Assembly (NCBI GenBank): GCA_937860165.1
Contig: CALMBE010000126.1
Span: 1 to 14,852, forward strand
Reading direction: 5' to 3'
Source: an uncultured Planctomycetaceae bacterium
GTDB lineage: Bacteria > Planctomycetota > Planctomycetia > Pirellulales > Lacipirellulaceae
DNA length: 14,852 nucleotides
Part shown: piece by piece, positions 7,988-14,852 of the stretch
How positions within the stretch are numbered: the stretch's first letter is position 1
Layout: each line of letters opens with the position of its first letter
Program-made: the position numbers and the translations under genes
Notes under the pieces: generated by a model
Seen by the model: the letters and a program-made list of their open reading frames with translations, nothing else
Databases searched by the model: none
Told to the model about the DNA's origin: nothing

Positions 7988-9079
7988 TGTAGAGTTCGGG
8001 GAAGACGCGGCGGGCATCGGCGCGGCGGAAGGTCCACTCGATGGTGATGTTCCTGCGATTACGATCCCGCGAGCAAGCGGCGGCTTGTCGTACGACGTCC
8101 TCGAACGTCGGGAGTCGACGATCGAGACACTGGCGCTGCAGCGCGGAGATTTCGATTTCGGCCATGTTGAGCCAACTGGCGTGCTTAGGAGTGTAATGCC
8201 ACCGCATGCGTTTCAGCAACTTCTTGGCTTCTTTCTCCCCCAACGCTTCGATCAGGCTTTGCGGGTTGTGCGTGTTGAGATTGTCGAGAACCCACTGAAT
8301 CCCGCGAGTGTGCGGATAGCGCCTCAACAGGTCGCGAACGAAGCGGGCGAATTCGACCCGCGTCCGGCGGCGGCGTGGCTGGACGAATCGCCGGCCGGCC
8401 TTCGGTTCGACCGCCACGAAAATGCTGCACGTCCCGCCGCGGCGGTACTCATAATCCTGTTGGGCGATCTTGCCGGGCGCTGCGGGCGGCGGCGGCCGCG
8501 CGTCGTCGAGCAGTTGATACGGTTGCTCGTCGACGCAAATCACCGGCTCGGCCGGATCAAGCGGCTTTTCGTACTGGTCGAGAAGGTTCTCCATCCGCTG
8601 GCGGAATTCTTCGTCGAGCTTGGGAACGCACCAGTTTTTTTTCGCCACGGCTTGAGATCGTGTTCTTTGAGCCACAGCGCCTCTTCGCTCTTGCCGACCG
8701 AGGGGAAGAAGCCTCGCTGCACGGAGTGCTGGCACAACAGCTCCAGTGTCCAACGGACGCGGCCTTCGGGCGGTTCGCTGCACGCCAGAGCGACGACCTG
8801 CTGCCGCTGGCGGGCGGTGAACGTCGCCGGGGCTCCGCTCCGCGGCGCATCGAACAACGCCCGTTCAAGCCCCTCGGTCGCGAAAAGCTTGCGGATGCGG
8901 CGAATCGTCCGCTCCGAGCACCCCACATGCTCGACGATCTCCTCGTCTGTGAACCCTTGGTCGGACTTGAGCAGCACGAAGGCTCGTCGGACGACGCGCA
9001 CCGGTCGCGTCCCCGACTGCACTAACTGCTGCAACTGCTGTCGCGACTCGTCCGTGAGGCTTACAATATGGTCCTTCAT
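7968..9079 (-). CDS. IS630-family DDE transposase, full-length product by -1 frameshift at 8635-8642
   Basis: Joining the first frame through K148 to the frame one base back (next codon AAC at 8636-8634) gives a continuous 370-residue protein, the usual size for IS630. The junction reads KPWRKK followed by [11 protein letters not shown], which is how intact relatives read across this linker. The N-terminal part carries the HTH DNA-binding domain. The catalytic part has D184 (VICVDEQP), D266 (VLDNLNTH) and the Glu of [11 protein letters not shown] (E308 or E310), so all three DDE residues are present. It cuts and rejoins the IS ends. No internal stop or deletion is visible apart from the single shift, so the element may still be active. 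The second frame is open from 8783 to 7968 but has no proper start of its own. A simple inactivating indel in the A8 run would look the same. Confidence 0.82.
8540..9079 (-). CDS. IS630 first-frame product: HTH DNA-binding protein (orfA)
   Basis: Unshifted translation from the ATG at 9079 gives 179 residues. Residues 1-148 are the genuine transposase N-terminus, with a homeodomain/HTH region around 25-75 ([20 protein letters not shown]) and a winged second part; residues 149-179 are out-of-frame readthrough. In frameshifted ISs such a short product can bind the ends without cutting and so limit transposition. That role is inferred here. There is no Shine-Dalgarno before the ATG, and a TATAAG sits about 8 nt upstream. 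Confidence 0.65.
   Translation of the reverse strand: MKDHIVSLTDESRQQLQQLVQSGTRPVRVVRRAFVLLKSDQGFTDEEIVEHVGCSERTIRRIRKLFATEGLERALFDAPRSGAPATFTARQRQQVVALACSEPPEGRVRWTLELLCQHSVQRGFFPSVGKSEEALWLKEHDLKPWRKKTGAFPSSTKNSASGWRTFSTSTKSRLIRPSR
8635..8642 (-). promoter_or_regulatory. A8 slippery run (transposase frameshift site)
   Basis: On the coding strand the sequence is CGA AAA AAA ACT, with eight consecutive A between the HTH and catalytic domains. Slippage back by one base turns AAA AAA ACT into AAA AAA AAC and joins the two halves. Either ribosomal -1 frameshifting or RNA-polymerase slippage would do this. No downstream stimulating pseudoknot was established by eye. Confidence 0.7.
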
Positions 9080-9097
9080 GTCCAGGCTTATAGCACC

Positions 9098-9122
9098 GGA
9101 CAGAATTTCAGGGAAGACGTAC
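9098..9122 (-). repeat. IS630 right terminal inverted repeat
   Basis: Read on the minus strand it begins GTACGTCTTCC, next to the TA at 9123-9124. It lies 18 bp upstream of the transposase ATG, so the end probably overlaps the transposase promoter. Confidence 0.8.
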
Positions 9123-9195
9123 TAGTTCGATTTGGCACGAAGAGTTTCTCTGATTCGATCCGTCCACCACCAGTCACGCACGACTCCGCGGCTCC

Positions 9196-9231
9196 CCGAA
9201 ACTCGAAGGAAACGGCAGTTTCGGAGAAACT
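9196..9231 (+). promoter_or_regulatory. Two mutually exclusive hairpins in the dinG leader
   Basis: CCGAAACT (9196-9203) pairs perfectly with AGTTTCGG (9217-9224) over a 13-nt loop. The same AGTTTC can instead pair with GAAACT (9226-9231) over a GGA triloop. The pair ends 22 nt before the dinG ATG, which has no Shine-Dalgarno. The arrangement resembles a small RNA switch, but the stems are short and chance is possible. Confidence 0.35.
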
Positions 9232-9253
9232 CCCCTACTGTTACGCTGTCAGT

Positions 9254-11272
9254 ATGACGCTTTCCATTGCCGACATCTTAGGTCCCGAGGGTTCGATCGC
9301 CCGACGGCTGCAACAATACGAAAAACGTCCGCAGCAACTGGCGATGGCCGATGCGGTGGCGGTGGCGATTCACAAGAAGCAGCACCTAGTGGTCGAAGCG
9401 GGGACGGGTGTCGGGAAAAGTTTTGCCTACTTGGTACCGGCGATTCTGGCCGCGACTAAAGACGAGGAACAGTACGATTCCGCTCATAAGCCACTGCGGG
9501 TGGTCATTTCTACGCACACGATCAGTTTGCAGGAACAGCTTATCCACAAAGACCTGCCCCTTTTGAATAGCGTGATCCCGCGCGATTTCTCGGCAGTCTT
9601 GGTCAAGGGGCGGAGCAATTATGTGAGCCTGCGGCGGTTGCACAAGACTTTGGCCCGCGGGCCAAGCTTGTTCGAGAAGCAGGAATCGTTTGACGAGCTC
9701 CGCGACCTGCGGGCCTGGAGTGAAACCACCAGCGATGGTTCGCGCAGCTCGCTAGGATTTCAGCCATCGCCGATGGTATGGGACGAAGTGGCCAGCGACC
9801 AGGGGAATTGCTTGGGGCGTCGCTGCCCGACCTATCGGCAGTGTTTCTACTATCAAGATCGTCGCCGGGCCCAGCACGCCCAATTGTTGATCGTCAATCA
9901 TGCGATTTTTTTCAGCGACTTGGCCCTGCGTCGCTCGGGGGTAAGTATCCTGCCCGACTACGATGTGGTGGTGCTCGACGAAGCTCATACGATTGAAGGG
10001 GTCGCTGCCGATCACTTAGGAATCCGACTCACGAGTGGGCAAATCGAATATCAACTCTTAAAACTTTACAATCCTCGCACGCAAAAGGGCTTGCTCGCGC
10101 GGTACGATTTGCACGACCTCCAGCAGAATGTGGATCGTTGCCGAGTGCGGGCCGACGAGTTGTTTGCGGATCTCCTGGATTGGCAGGAAGCCCGGGCTCC
10201 CGCCAATGGCAGGGTGAAAGAGCCGCTTGATATTGTGAATCAACTCAGTGGTGAATTGAATAAGCTGGCAGTCGATGTGAAGCGGGTCGGCGCTGCTGAA
10301 AAAGAGGAAACGGATCGACAAGATTATATTGCCGCCCACGACCGCCTGGTTTCCTTGGCCGGGGAACTCAATGCCTGGCATCGCCAGCAGTTGCCAGGGG
10401 CGGTTTATTGGCTCGAGAGTTACCAATCGCGTCGAGGGATGCCCCGGTTGTCGCTCATGGCCTCGCCAATCGACGTCGGGCCAATGCTCCGCGAACATCT
10501 CTTCAATCAAGTGCCTTCGGTAATCCTCACCAGCGCGACGTTGGCCGTCGGCAAGAACGATAGCTTCGAGTTTTTTCGCAACCGGGTCGGATTGGTTAAA
10601 AGCAATACCTTGCGGCTGGATAGTCCCTTTGATTATGCCGAGCAGGCGGAGTTGATTACGCTCCGGGGAATGCCGGACCCCACGGTTGAACGCGAGAATT
10701 ATGACCGGGCTTCGCTGGACATGATTCGGCATTTCGTCCGCGAGAGCGATGGCCATGCCTTCGTGCTGTTCACCAGTTACGACATGCTTCGCCGCGCGGC
10801 AAGTCGACTGGCACCTTGGCTGCGGGCGAATAATCTGAATCTCTTGAGCCAAGCAGACGGCACGCCGCGCACGCAGATGCTGGAACTATTCAAGCAAGAC
10901 CCCCGCTCAGTGCTGCTGGGAACCGACAGTTTCTGGCAAGGGGTCGATGTCCCGGGCGATGCCCTACAACTTGTGATAATCGCTAAGTTGCCGTTCAGCG
11001 TACCAGACCGTCCGCTCTTGGAAGCCCGGTTCGAGGCGATCCGAGCTGTCGGTGGCAACCCCTTTCGAGACTATAAAATCCCCGAAGCCGTTTTGAAACT
11101 CAAGCAAGGCTTCGGTCGCTTGATTCGCAGTCGCACGGATACAGGCAGGGTAGTGATCCTTGACCCGCGGATTCACAGTAAGTCCTATGGCCGAAAATTC
11201 CTGGAATCGCTCCCCGATTGCCGCCGGACGCAACTCGATTACGGGGCATTGGTGGGGTCTTCACTCCCTTGA
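9254..11272 (+). CDS. dinG: DinG/XPD-like superfamily 2 DNA helicase
   Basis: A 672-residue ATP-dependent 5'-3' helicase of the DinG/YoaA/XPD group, which unwinds damaged or structured DNA (R-loops, forks). Motifs in order: Walker A AGTGVGKS (49-56), DEAH box (242-245), motif III LTSATL, motif [15 protein letters not shown], motif [12 protein letters not shown]. The Fe-S region has C186-x4-C191-x5-C197 ([14 protein letters not shown]). The position where relatives have the first cysteine (GRxNYLC) reads GRSNYVS here (S125), and no other Cys lies between residues 1 and 185. No N-terminal exonuclease domain is fused. The ATG at 9254 is used because homology starts at about residue 10; extending to 9068 would run into the IS630 end. 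The stop overlaps the nnrE stop on the other strand. The IS lies 131 bp upstream and may have changed its promoter. Confidence 0.92.
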   Translation: MTLSIADILGPEGSIARRLQQYEKRPQQLAMADAVAVAIHKKQHLVVEAGTGVGKSFAYLVPAILAATKDEEQYDSAHKPLRVVISTHTISLQEQLIHKDLPLLNSVIPRDFSAVLVKGRSNYVSLRRLHKTLARGPSLFEKQESFDELRDLRAWSETTSDGSRSSLGFQPSPMVWDEVASDQGNCLGRRCPTYRQCFYYQDRRRAQHAQLLIVNHAIFFSDLALRRSGVSILPDYDVVVLDEAHTIEGVAADHLGIRLTSGQIEYQLLKLYNPRTQKGLLARYDLHDLQQNVDRCRVRADELFADLLDWQEARAPANGRVKEPLDIVNQLSGELNKLAVDVKRVGAAEKEETDRQDYIAAHDRLVSLAGELNAWHRQQLPGAVYWLESYQSRRGMPRLSLMASPIDVGPMLREHLFNQVPSVILTSATLAVGKNDSFEFFRNRVGLVKSNTLRLDSPFDYAEQAELITLRGMPDPTVERENYDRASLDMIRHFVRESDGHAFVLFTSYDMLRRAASRLAPWLRANNLNLLSQADGTPRTQMLELFKQDPRSVLLGTDSFWQGVDVPGDALQLVIIAKLPFSVPDRPLLEARFEAIRAVGGNPFRDYKIPEAVLKLKQGFGRLIRSRTDTGRVVILDPRIHSKSYGRKFLESLPDCRRTQLDYGALVGSSLP

Positions 11273-11938
11273 TAATGTGGCCGCCAATTGGGGATCGATT
11301 CCAATCGGAATCACCCGCACTTCTCCGAGGTACTTGAGAGCAGCCGGGTTGTTGAATCCGATTTTGGCTGCCACGAACGTGCAGGTAACGTTGGCCCGCA
11401 CGGTCGAGGCTGCGGCTTGGCCCGTGTTGCAGTCGAGGCCGCTGGGGATGTCCACTGCAAGGCGTTGACTGTTTTGTCTGTTCATCCAATCGATGGCCGA
11501 GCGATAGGGTTCTCGGGGATCACCGACGGCTCCCGTGCCGAGCATCGCGTCGACAAGCCACTGGGCGTCCGTGTTCAGTGAATCGAGGGCTGATTCCAGA
11601 TTAGCGCCACCCGAGAGATCGACGATTCGTGTGCCGCTTTTTAGCAAGATGGTGTAGTTGGTGAGGGCATCCCCAGTCAATTGCGATGGATCTGCTAGGA
11701 GAATTACACTGGGGACGACACCGTGAACCGCTAAGTGTCGGGCGATTACGAATCCGTCGCCGGCGTTGTTTCCCTTGCCACAGAGAATAGCGACGTTGTT
11801 GGCAGCGCAGTTGAGCAAGAATTCTGCGACCCCGCGTCCCGCATTTTCCATCAGCACGATACCAGGGATGCCCAATTCGCAGATCGCGCGGCGATCGACT
11901 TCGCGGCATTGTTCCCGGGTTAGCAGTGGCCGTTCCAT
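11261..11938 (-). CDS. nnrE: NAD(P)H-hydrate epimerase (YjeF N-terminal domain, stand-alone)
   Basis: 225 residues forming one YjeF_N Rossmann-like domain that interconverts the R and S forms of damaged NAD(P)H hydrate, so that the dehydratase NnrD can repair both. Family landmarks: [13 protein letters not shown] (27-39), [17 protein letters not shown] (53-69), [12 protein letters not shown] (129-140, with the conserved Asp) and [13 protein letters not shown] (161-173). In many bacteria the epimerase is fused to the dehydratase; here it stands alone and no dehydratase is in the window. The ATG at 11938 has no Shine-Dalgarno, but a TATAAA lies 9 nt upstream, which would give an almost leaderless message. 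The gene ends inside the last 12 bp of the convergent dinG. Confidence 0.93.
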   Translation of the reverse strand: MERPLLTREQCREVDRRAICELGIPGIVLMENAGRGVAEFLLNCAANNVAILCGKGNNAGDGFVIARHLAVHGVVPSVILLADPSQLTGDALTNYTILLKSGTRIVDLSGGANLESALDSLNTDAQWLVDAMLGTGAVGDPREPYRSAIDWMNRQNSQRLAVDIPSGLDCNTGQAAASTVRANVTCTFVAAKIGFNNPAALKYLGEVRVIPIGIDPQLAATLSRE

Positions 11939-11947
11939 GACTGTAAG

Positions 11948-11953
11948 TTTATA
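11948..11953 (-). promoter_or_regulatory. Possible -10 box just upstream of nnrE
   Basis: TATAAA on the minus strand ends 9 nt before the nnrE ATG. Transcription would then start about 2-4 nt before the ATG. No convincing -35 is present at 16-18 bp, so this is tentative. Confidence 0.25.
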
Positions 11954-12048
11954 TCGAATCGGCGAGACTTGCTACGCAGGTAAGTCGAATACGCTCACAT
12001 TCACCCTGAGGGAAAAGTGACCAAAGGAGTGAGAATCAGTGTTGGCGA

Positions 12049-13293
12049 TCAGGGAAACGCGAAGGACATCCCGGTTAGAACGCCCGTTTGGTAAGCTGCG
12101 GCTCTCCAAGTGAACGGTGCGGCCTCGATCATGTAGGGGGCACAACTTCCCGGGCGATAATGGCCCAAGGCGTAGACGCACTCGTTCGGCGACTCGATGC
12201 CCATCTTGTACGGAAGGATTGGAATCGAGCTGAAAAAATGCACTCCCGACATCACCGGTTGCAAGTAAGGACCCCAATCGTGTCCGTGTCGTTCGAGTTG
12301 ATCTTGCTCAAAGTAAAGCGGCTTGTGGCACAACGCCGAGGCCTTCCAGGTGTATGTGATCTCGGGCCAGACTCGTGGCTGGAGGGTTTCTCCCCCCAGG
12401 GTACACTCATACGGAAAATCTTCGCCCGCCTTGCCCTCGACCCGGATGCTCAGATCGACGCTGCTGATCTTGTCGGCTCTTACGGCTGCCAACTCTTCTT
12501 CGCAACTTTTTTGGCTTTCCTCCAACTCCTCGGCAAATTGCTTGGTGGGGCGAAACTTATTAGGGCGAATCGACTCCGGGGACTTGGTTGAGGGTGCCTT
12601 GAGTTCAAAATCAGAAACGCCGCGGTCCGGGGCGGTGGTGCCGGGCTGGGTGGTGTCTTCCGCCTCGGGACGGACGGAATCCATGTCGAGATCCGTTTTT
12701 GGTTTGTCCTCGTCGTGGGTATCTATGTCTGATTCTGAGTCTTCCGAGGTGTCCTGTACAGAGTTTTGTTGTCTGCGTTCGAGTTCGTTGTCGAGCGCTT
12801 CCTCGACCTTGTCGAGGTCTACTTCAGGTTCGCCACCATTTTCGGGAACCAGATCGTTGACCGGCTCGCTGATCGGTTCATCAAAGGGATCGTTTGGGAG
12901 TTCGGCAAACCGATCGTCTTGCTCGAAGGGATCAAACGGCTGAGGGCGCTCCCCCGTGGTTTGAGATTCGAGAGGGCTCGCAATTTCGCTGGCGGTTTCG
13001 CCCTGATTTTTGGTGTCGTACTGCGGAACCTCCGCCGCGAGCGAGTCCTCGGATTCCCACGCAGCCGCCATGACGGTGGTGCTTCGGGCAGGAGCCGGTC
13101 CGCTGGTTGTAGCGGACCTCGCGGGGCCAGGTTGGCCCCATGTTAGTTGCCCTGCTTGTGCAGCAATAGCCGAAGTCAACCACAGGAGACCCCAAGCCAG
13201 CGCGATGCCCCAGGATTTTGGGCCGCTAGTGCTCCTCGACTGAAGAAAATTCGGCGGTGTAATTCGGTGCTTCCTGCGTGATAGCAATGTCAT
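12049..13293 (-). CDS. Secreted acidic protein of unknown function (Pirellula-type conserved C-terminal domain)
   Basis: Not assigned to a named family. 414 residues from the ATG at 13293. The N-terminus is Arg/Lys-rich, then a hydrophobic core [20 protein letters not shown] (28-47) ending in an AQA-type cleavage site, so export is likely. Residues 82-222 are very acidic and probably disordered (runs such as [16 protein letters not shown]). Residues 245-275 may be helical or coiled coil. The C-terminal domain (about 290-414) is rich in aromatic residues and has Cys at 297, 322, 372 and 384 ([40 protein letters not shown]), which could form disulfides outside the cell. I recall similar C-terminal domains in planctomycete hypothetical proteins. 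The start overlaps the 3' end of guaB by 68 bp, with a GGGAG about 10 nt upstream, suggesting a shared message. Confidence 0.75.
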   Translation of the reverse strand: MTLLSRRKHRITPPNFLQSRSTSGPKSWGIALAWGLLWLTSAIAAQAGQLTWGQPGPARSATTSGPAPARSTTVMAAAWESEDSLAAEVPQYDTKNQGETASEIASPLESQTTGERPQPFDPFEQDDRFAELPNDPFDEPISEPVNDLVPENGGEPEVDLDKVEEALDNELERRQQNSVQDTSEDSESDIDTHDEDKPKTDLDMDSVRPEAEDTTQPGTTAPDRGVSDFELKAPSTKSPESIRPNKFRPTKQFAEELEESQKSCEEELAAVRADKISSVDLSIRVEGKAGEDFPYECTLGGETLQPRVWPEITYTWKASALCHKPLYFEQDQLERHGHDWGPYLQPVMSGVHFFSSIPILPYKMGIESPNECVYALGHYRPGSCAPYMIEAAPFTWRAAAYQTGVLTGMSFAFP

Positions 13294-14707
13294 GGGGATG
13301 ATTCTCCCGCACACTCGCCGGCGAAACCTGAATGAATCGGGCGTGTGTACGCAGTTGCTCGATGGTTTTTGTTCCACAATAACCCATTCCCGCTCGCAAG
13401 CCTCCCACCAGTTGGTACAGGTAGGGACTCAACGAACCTTTATACGGCACGCGGCCCTCGACTCCTTCGGGGACCAGTTTGCCATTGCGAGTATCATCGG
13501 CTGGCTGTCGATACCGCTCGCTCGACCCGTGGACCATGGCCCCCAGCGAACCCATGCCTCGATAGGCCTTGTAGGTGCGGCCCTTGAACAGGACCCTTTC
13601 GCCGGGACTTTCGTCCAACCCCGCCAACAAGCCCCCCAGCATCACCACATGGGCTCCAGCAGCAAGGGCCTTGGTAATATCTCCTGAATAGCGAATGCCA
13701 CCATCGGCAATGATTCGCACTCGCGAACCACTCGCCGCCTGAGCGACATTGATAATTGCTGTAATCTGCGGAACCCCGATCCCCGAAATCACCCGCGTCG
13801 TGCAAATCGAGCCTGGACCGATTCCGACTTTCACCGCATCGGCACCCGCGGCAATCAAATCTCGACAACCTTCGGCAGTCGCCACATTTCCGGCGACAAT
13901 TTCGATGTCCCACCGCGACTTAAGTTGTTTGACGGTTTCAATCACATTCGACGAATGCCCATGGGCACTGTCGACAACCAGGAAATCGACGTCTTTCTCG
14001 ATCAGACTCGCAGCCCGATCAAAATCGAAGACCCCGATCGCCGCACCGACCCGCAATCGTCCCTGGGCATCTTTGCATGCCTGGGGGAAGCGGCGCATCA
14101 TGTCGATGTCTTTGATCGTAATCAGTCCCGTCAGTTGGTTATTTTCGTCAACCAGCAAAAGTTTCTCGACCTTTTTTGCCATCAAAATCTTCTCAGCTTC
14201 CTCAAGCGATACATTCCCCGTAGCCGTTACCAAGGGGCTGCTGGTCATCACTTCGGAGATGGGAAGACTATTATCTTCGAGAAAACGCAGATCGCGGCGG
14301 GTGAGAATTCCCACCAACTTGCCCTCGGCAGTGATCGGGATCCCCGAGACATTCGATTCGTCCATCGTCTGGCGAGCGATGGCAACGCTAGCAGTGGGAG
14401 GGAGTGTTACCGGGTCGACGATGATCCCATTGGCGCTCCGTTTTACTTTGTCCACTTCTTCGGTCTGACGCTCGATGGACATGTTTTTGTGAATGACGCC
14501 CAGCCCTCCCTCCTGTGCCAAGGCAATCGCCATTTTGTTCTCGGTCACCGTGTCCATGGGGGAGCTGAGAATCGGCATGCGCATCGCGATCCGCTCGGTC
14601 AATTGCGTCGTGACATCCACCTCCGAGGGAACTACCTCACTGTAGCGAGGTTCGATCAGCACATCATCGAAGGTGAGAGCGGTAGCCGAGTGAAGCTTGT
14701 CCTGCAT
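13226..14707 (-). CDS. guaB: IMP dehydrogenase
   Basis: 493 residues, full length for bacterial IMPDH, which oxidises IMP to XMP with NAD+ as the first committed step of GMP synthesis in the cytosol. The N-terminal TIM-barrel motif is [20 protein letters not shown] (11-30). Two CBS domains sit at about 96-205, between barrel halves, and can bind purine nucleotides. The NAD-side motif DSAHGHS starts at D246, the catalytic loop is [11 protein letters not shown] with C302, and the mobile flap has the catalytic R398-Y399 (SSERYRQ) plus [13 protein letters not shown]. All key residues are present. The ATG at 14707 is chosen because the family starts there, a TTGGAG lies 7 nt upstream, and the upstream in-frame TTG at 14767 falls inside the promoter. 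The last 68 bp overlap the next gene. Confidence 0.97.
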   Translation of the reverse strand: MQDKLHSATALTFDDVLIEPRYSEVVPSEVDVTTQLTERIAMRMPILSSPMDTVTENKMAIALAQEGGLGVIHKNMSIERQTEEVDKVKRSANGIIVDPVTLPPTASVAIARQTMDESNVSGIPITAEGKLVGILTRRDLRFLEDNSLPISEVMTSSPLVTATGNVSLEEAEKILMAKKVEKLLLVDENNQLTGLITIKDIDMMRRFPQACKDAQGRLRVGAAIGVFDFDRAASLIEKDVDFLVVDSAHGHSSNVIETVKQLKSRWDIEIVAGNVATAEGCRDLIAAGADAVKVGIGPGSICTTRVISGIGVPQITAIINVAQAASGSRVRIIADGGIRYSGDITKALAAGAHVVMLGGLLAGLDESPGERVLFKGRTYKAYRGMGSLGAMVHGSSERYRQPADDTRNGKLVPEGVEGRVPYKGSLSPYLYQLVGGLRAGMGYCGTKTIEQLRTHARFIQVSPASVRENHPHDIAITQEAPNYTAEFSSVEEH

Positions 14708-14719
14708 TGCGAGACTCCA
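14708..14719 (-). promoter_or_regulatory. guaB ribosome binding site
   Basis: TTGGAG followed by TCTCGC(A) and the ATG. Good spacing (7 nt), and it decides the start at 14707. Confidence 0.6.
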
Positions 14720-14738
14720 AGAGCAAGTGGAATCCCGG

Positions 14739-14767
14739 ATTATCGGCCAGGACCGGCCAGTTGGCAA
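14739..14767 (-). promoter_or_regulatory. Sigma-70-type promoter of guaB
   Basis: On the minus strand TTGCCA (14767-14762) is followed by exactly 17 bp and GATAAT (14744-14739), each 5 of 6 to consensus. Transcription would start near 14732, leaving a leader of about 25 nt with the GGAG ribosome binding site. The spacer repeats CTGGCC twice (CTGGCCGGTCCTGGCC), which might be an operator, but that is unproven. Confidence 0.7.
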
Positions 14768-14815
14768 CCGGGTGGAAATGCCGGTAGGGCCGATCAGTTA
14801 TTCATTTTGGGGTGC

Positions 14816-14847
14816 CATGCTCACGCTGGTACTCCGGCGTGGGCATG
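14816..14847. repeat. Intergenic hairpin at the right edge
   Basis: CATGCTCACGC (14816-14826) pairs with GCGTGGGCATG (14837-14847) along all 11 positions, with one T-G wobble, around a 10-nt loop. It lies about 50 bp upstream of the guaB promoter and may belong to the gene beyond the edge. The GTGCCATGCTCACGC core resembles dispersed palindromes I associate with planctomycete intergenic DNA; this is from memory and unverified. Confidence 0.6.
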
Positions 14848-14852
14848 TGAAT

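Larger units (their letters stand above)
7963..9122 (-). mobile_element. Complete IS630-family insertion sequence, 1160 bp, with TA duplication in a CTAG target
   Basis: Both ends start GTACGTC(A/T)TCC. The left end at 7963-7987 and the right end at 9098-9122 agree at 18 of 25 positions as inverted repeats. Each is flanked by TA (7961-7962 and 9123-9124), with C before the left TA and G after the right TA, so the rebuilt empty site is CTAG. IS630 elements insert into TA and the type element favours CTAG, so the boundaries are well supported. The transposase stop codon (7968-7970) lies inside the left inverted repeat, as is common in compact ISs. The element sits 131 bp before the helicase start and 400 bp from oadB, reading toward oadB. 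Confidence 0.88.

Noticed and set aside
9132..9159. TTGGCA-N16-TTCGAT as a dinG promoter
   Set aside because: The -10 half is too weak to call without transcription data.
9068..9253. N-terminal extension of the helicase to 9068
   Set aside because: It would start inside the IS630 right end, shows no family similarity, and the helicase family begins near the ATG at 9254.
9123..9253. LexA/SOS box upstream of dinG
   Set aside because: dinG is SOS-controlled in E. coli, but no E. coli- or Bacillus-type LexA site is visible here and the planctomycete consensus is not known to me.
14708..14767. Upstream TTG start of IMP dehydrogenase
   Set aside because: The codon lies in the -35 box of a good promoter, and the message would start downstream of it.
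1..14852. CRISPR array, tRNA or rRNA
   Set aside because: I saw no regularly spaced direct repeats and no cloverleaf or rRNA-like stretch on either strand.

Overview
The window looks like a planctomycete chromosome, probably of the Pirellulales group. This is an inference from gene style: a very large secreted protein built from filamentous-haemagglutinin-like, pre-peptidase (PPC), nidogen-like and FG-GAP/VCBS-like segments, a secreted acidic protein of a type I associate with Pirellula relatives, moderately high GC, and many starts without a Shine-Dalgarno sequence. No rRNA or tRNA is present to confirm it.

Layout. 1-5056 (+): the 3' 5 kb of a giant surface or secreted protein gene, cut by the window edge. 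5057-5273: a convergent intergenic space with a large imperfect inverted repeat. 5274-7563 (-): a membrane-transport cluster, transcribed oadB (beta subunit of a Na+-pumping decarboxylase), then a 63-aa OadG-like subunit, then a TerC-family (Mn2+ efflux type) protein. A 24-bp hairpin lies between the small subunit and TerC. 7564-7962: no supportable gene. 7963-9122: a complete IS630-family insertion sequence in a CTAG target, with the transposase split over two frames at an A8 run (a likely programmed -1 frameshift). 9254-11272 (+): a DinG/XPD-type helicase lacking the first of the four usual Fe-S cysteines. 11261-11938 (-): NAD(P)H-hydrate epimerase, whose 3' end overlaps the helicase gene by 12 bp. 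12049-13293 (-): a secreted acidic protein of unknown function overlapping the 3' end of guaB. 13226-14707 (-): IMP dehydrogenase behind a good sigma-70-type promoter. The right edge carries another perfect-arm hairpin.

How the genes work together. The oadB/small-subunit/TerC group is the only clear functional cluster. It would couple Na+ extrusion to decarboxylation, next to a metal exporter, but the biotin-carrying alpha subunit is not here. guaB and the secreted protein form an overlapping pair, and nnrE follows 110 bp later on the same strand. The rest is ordinary housekeeping interrupted by one transposon.

I do not see a convincing new defence or biosynthetic system. The signals most worth a second look are three non-coding palindromes that look like dispersed elements, the recoded transposase, the altered Fe-S site in the helicase, and the Arg/Ser-rich tail of the giant protein.
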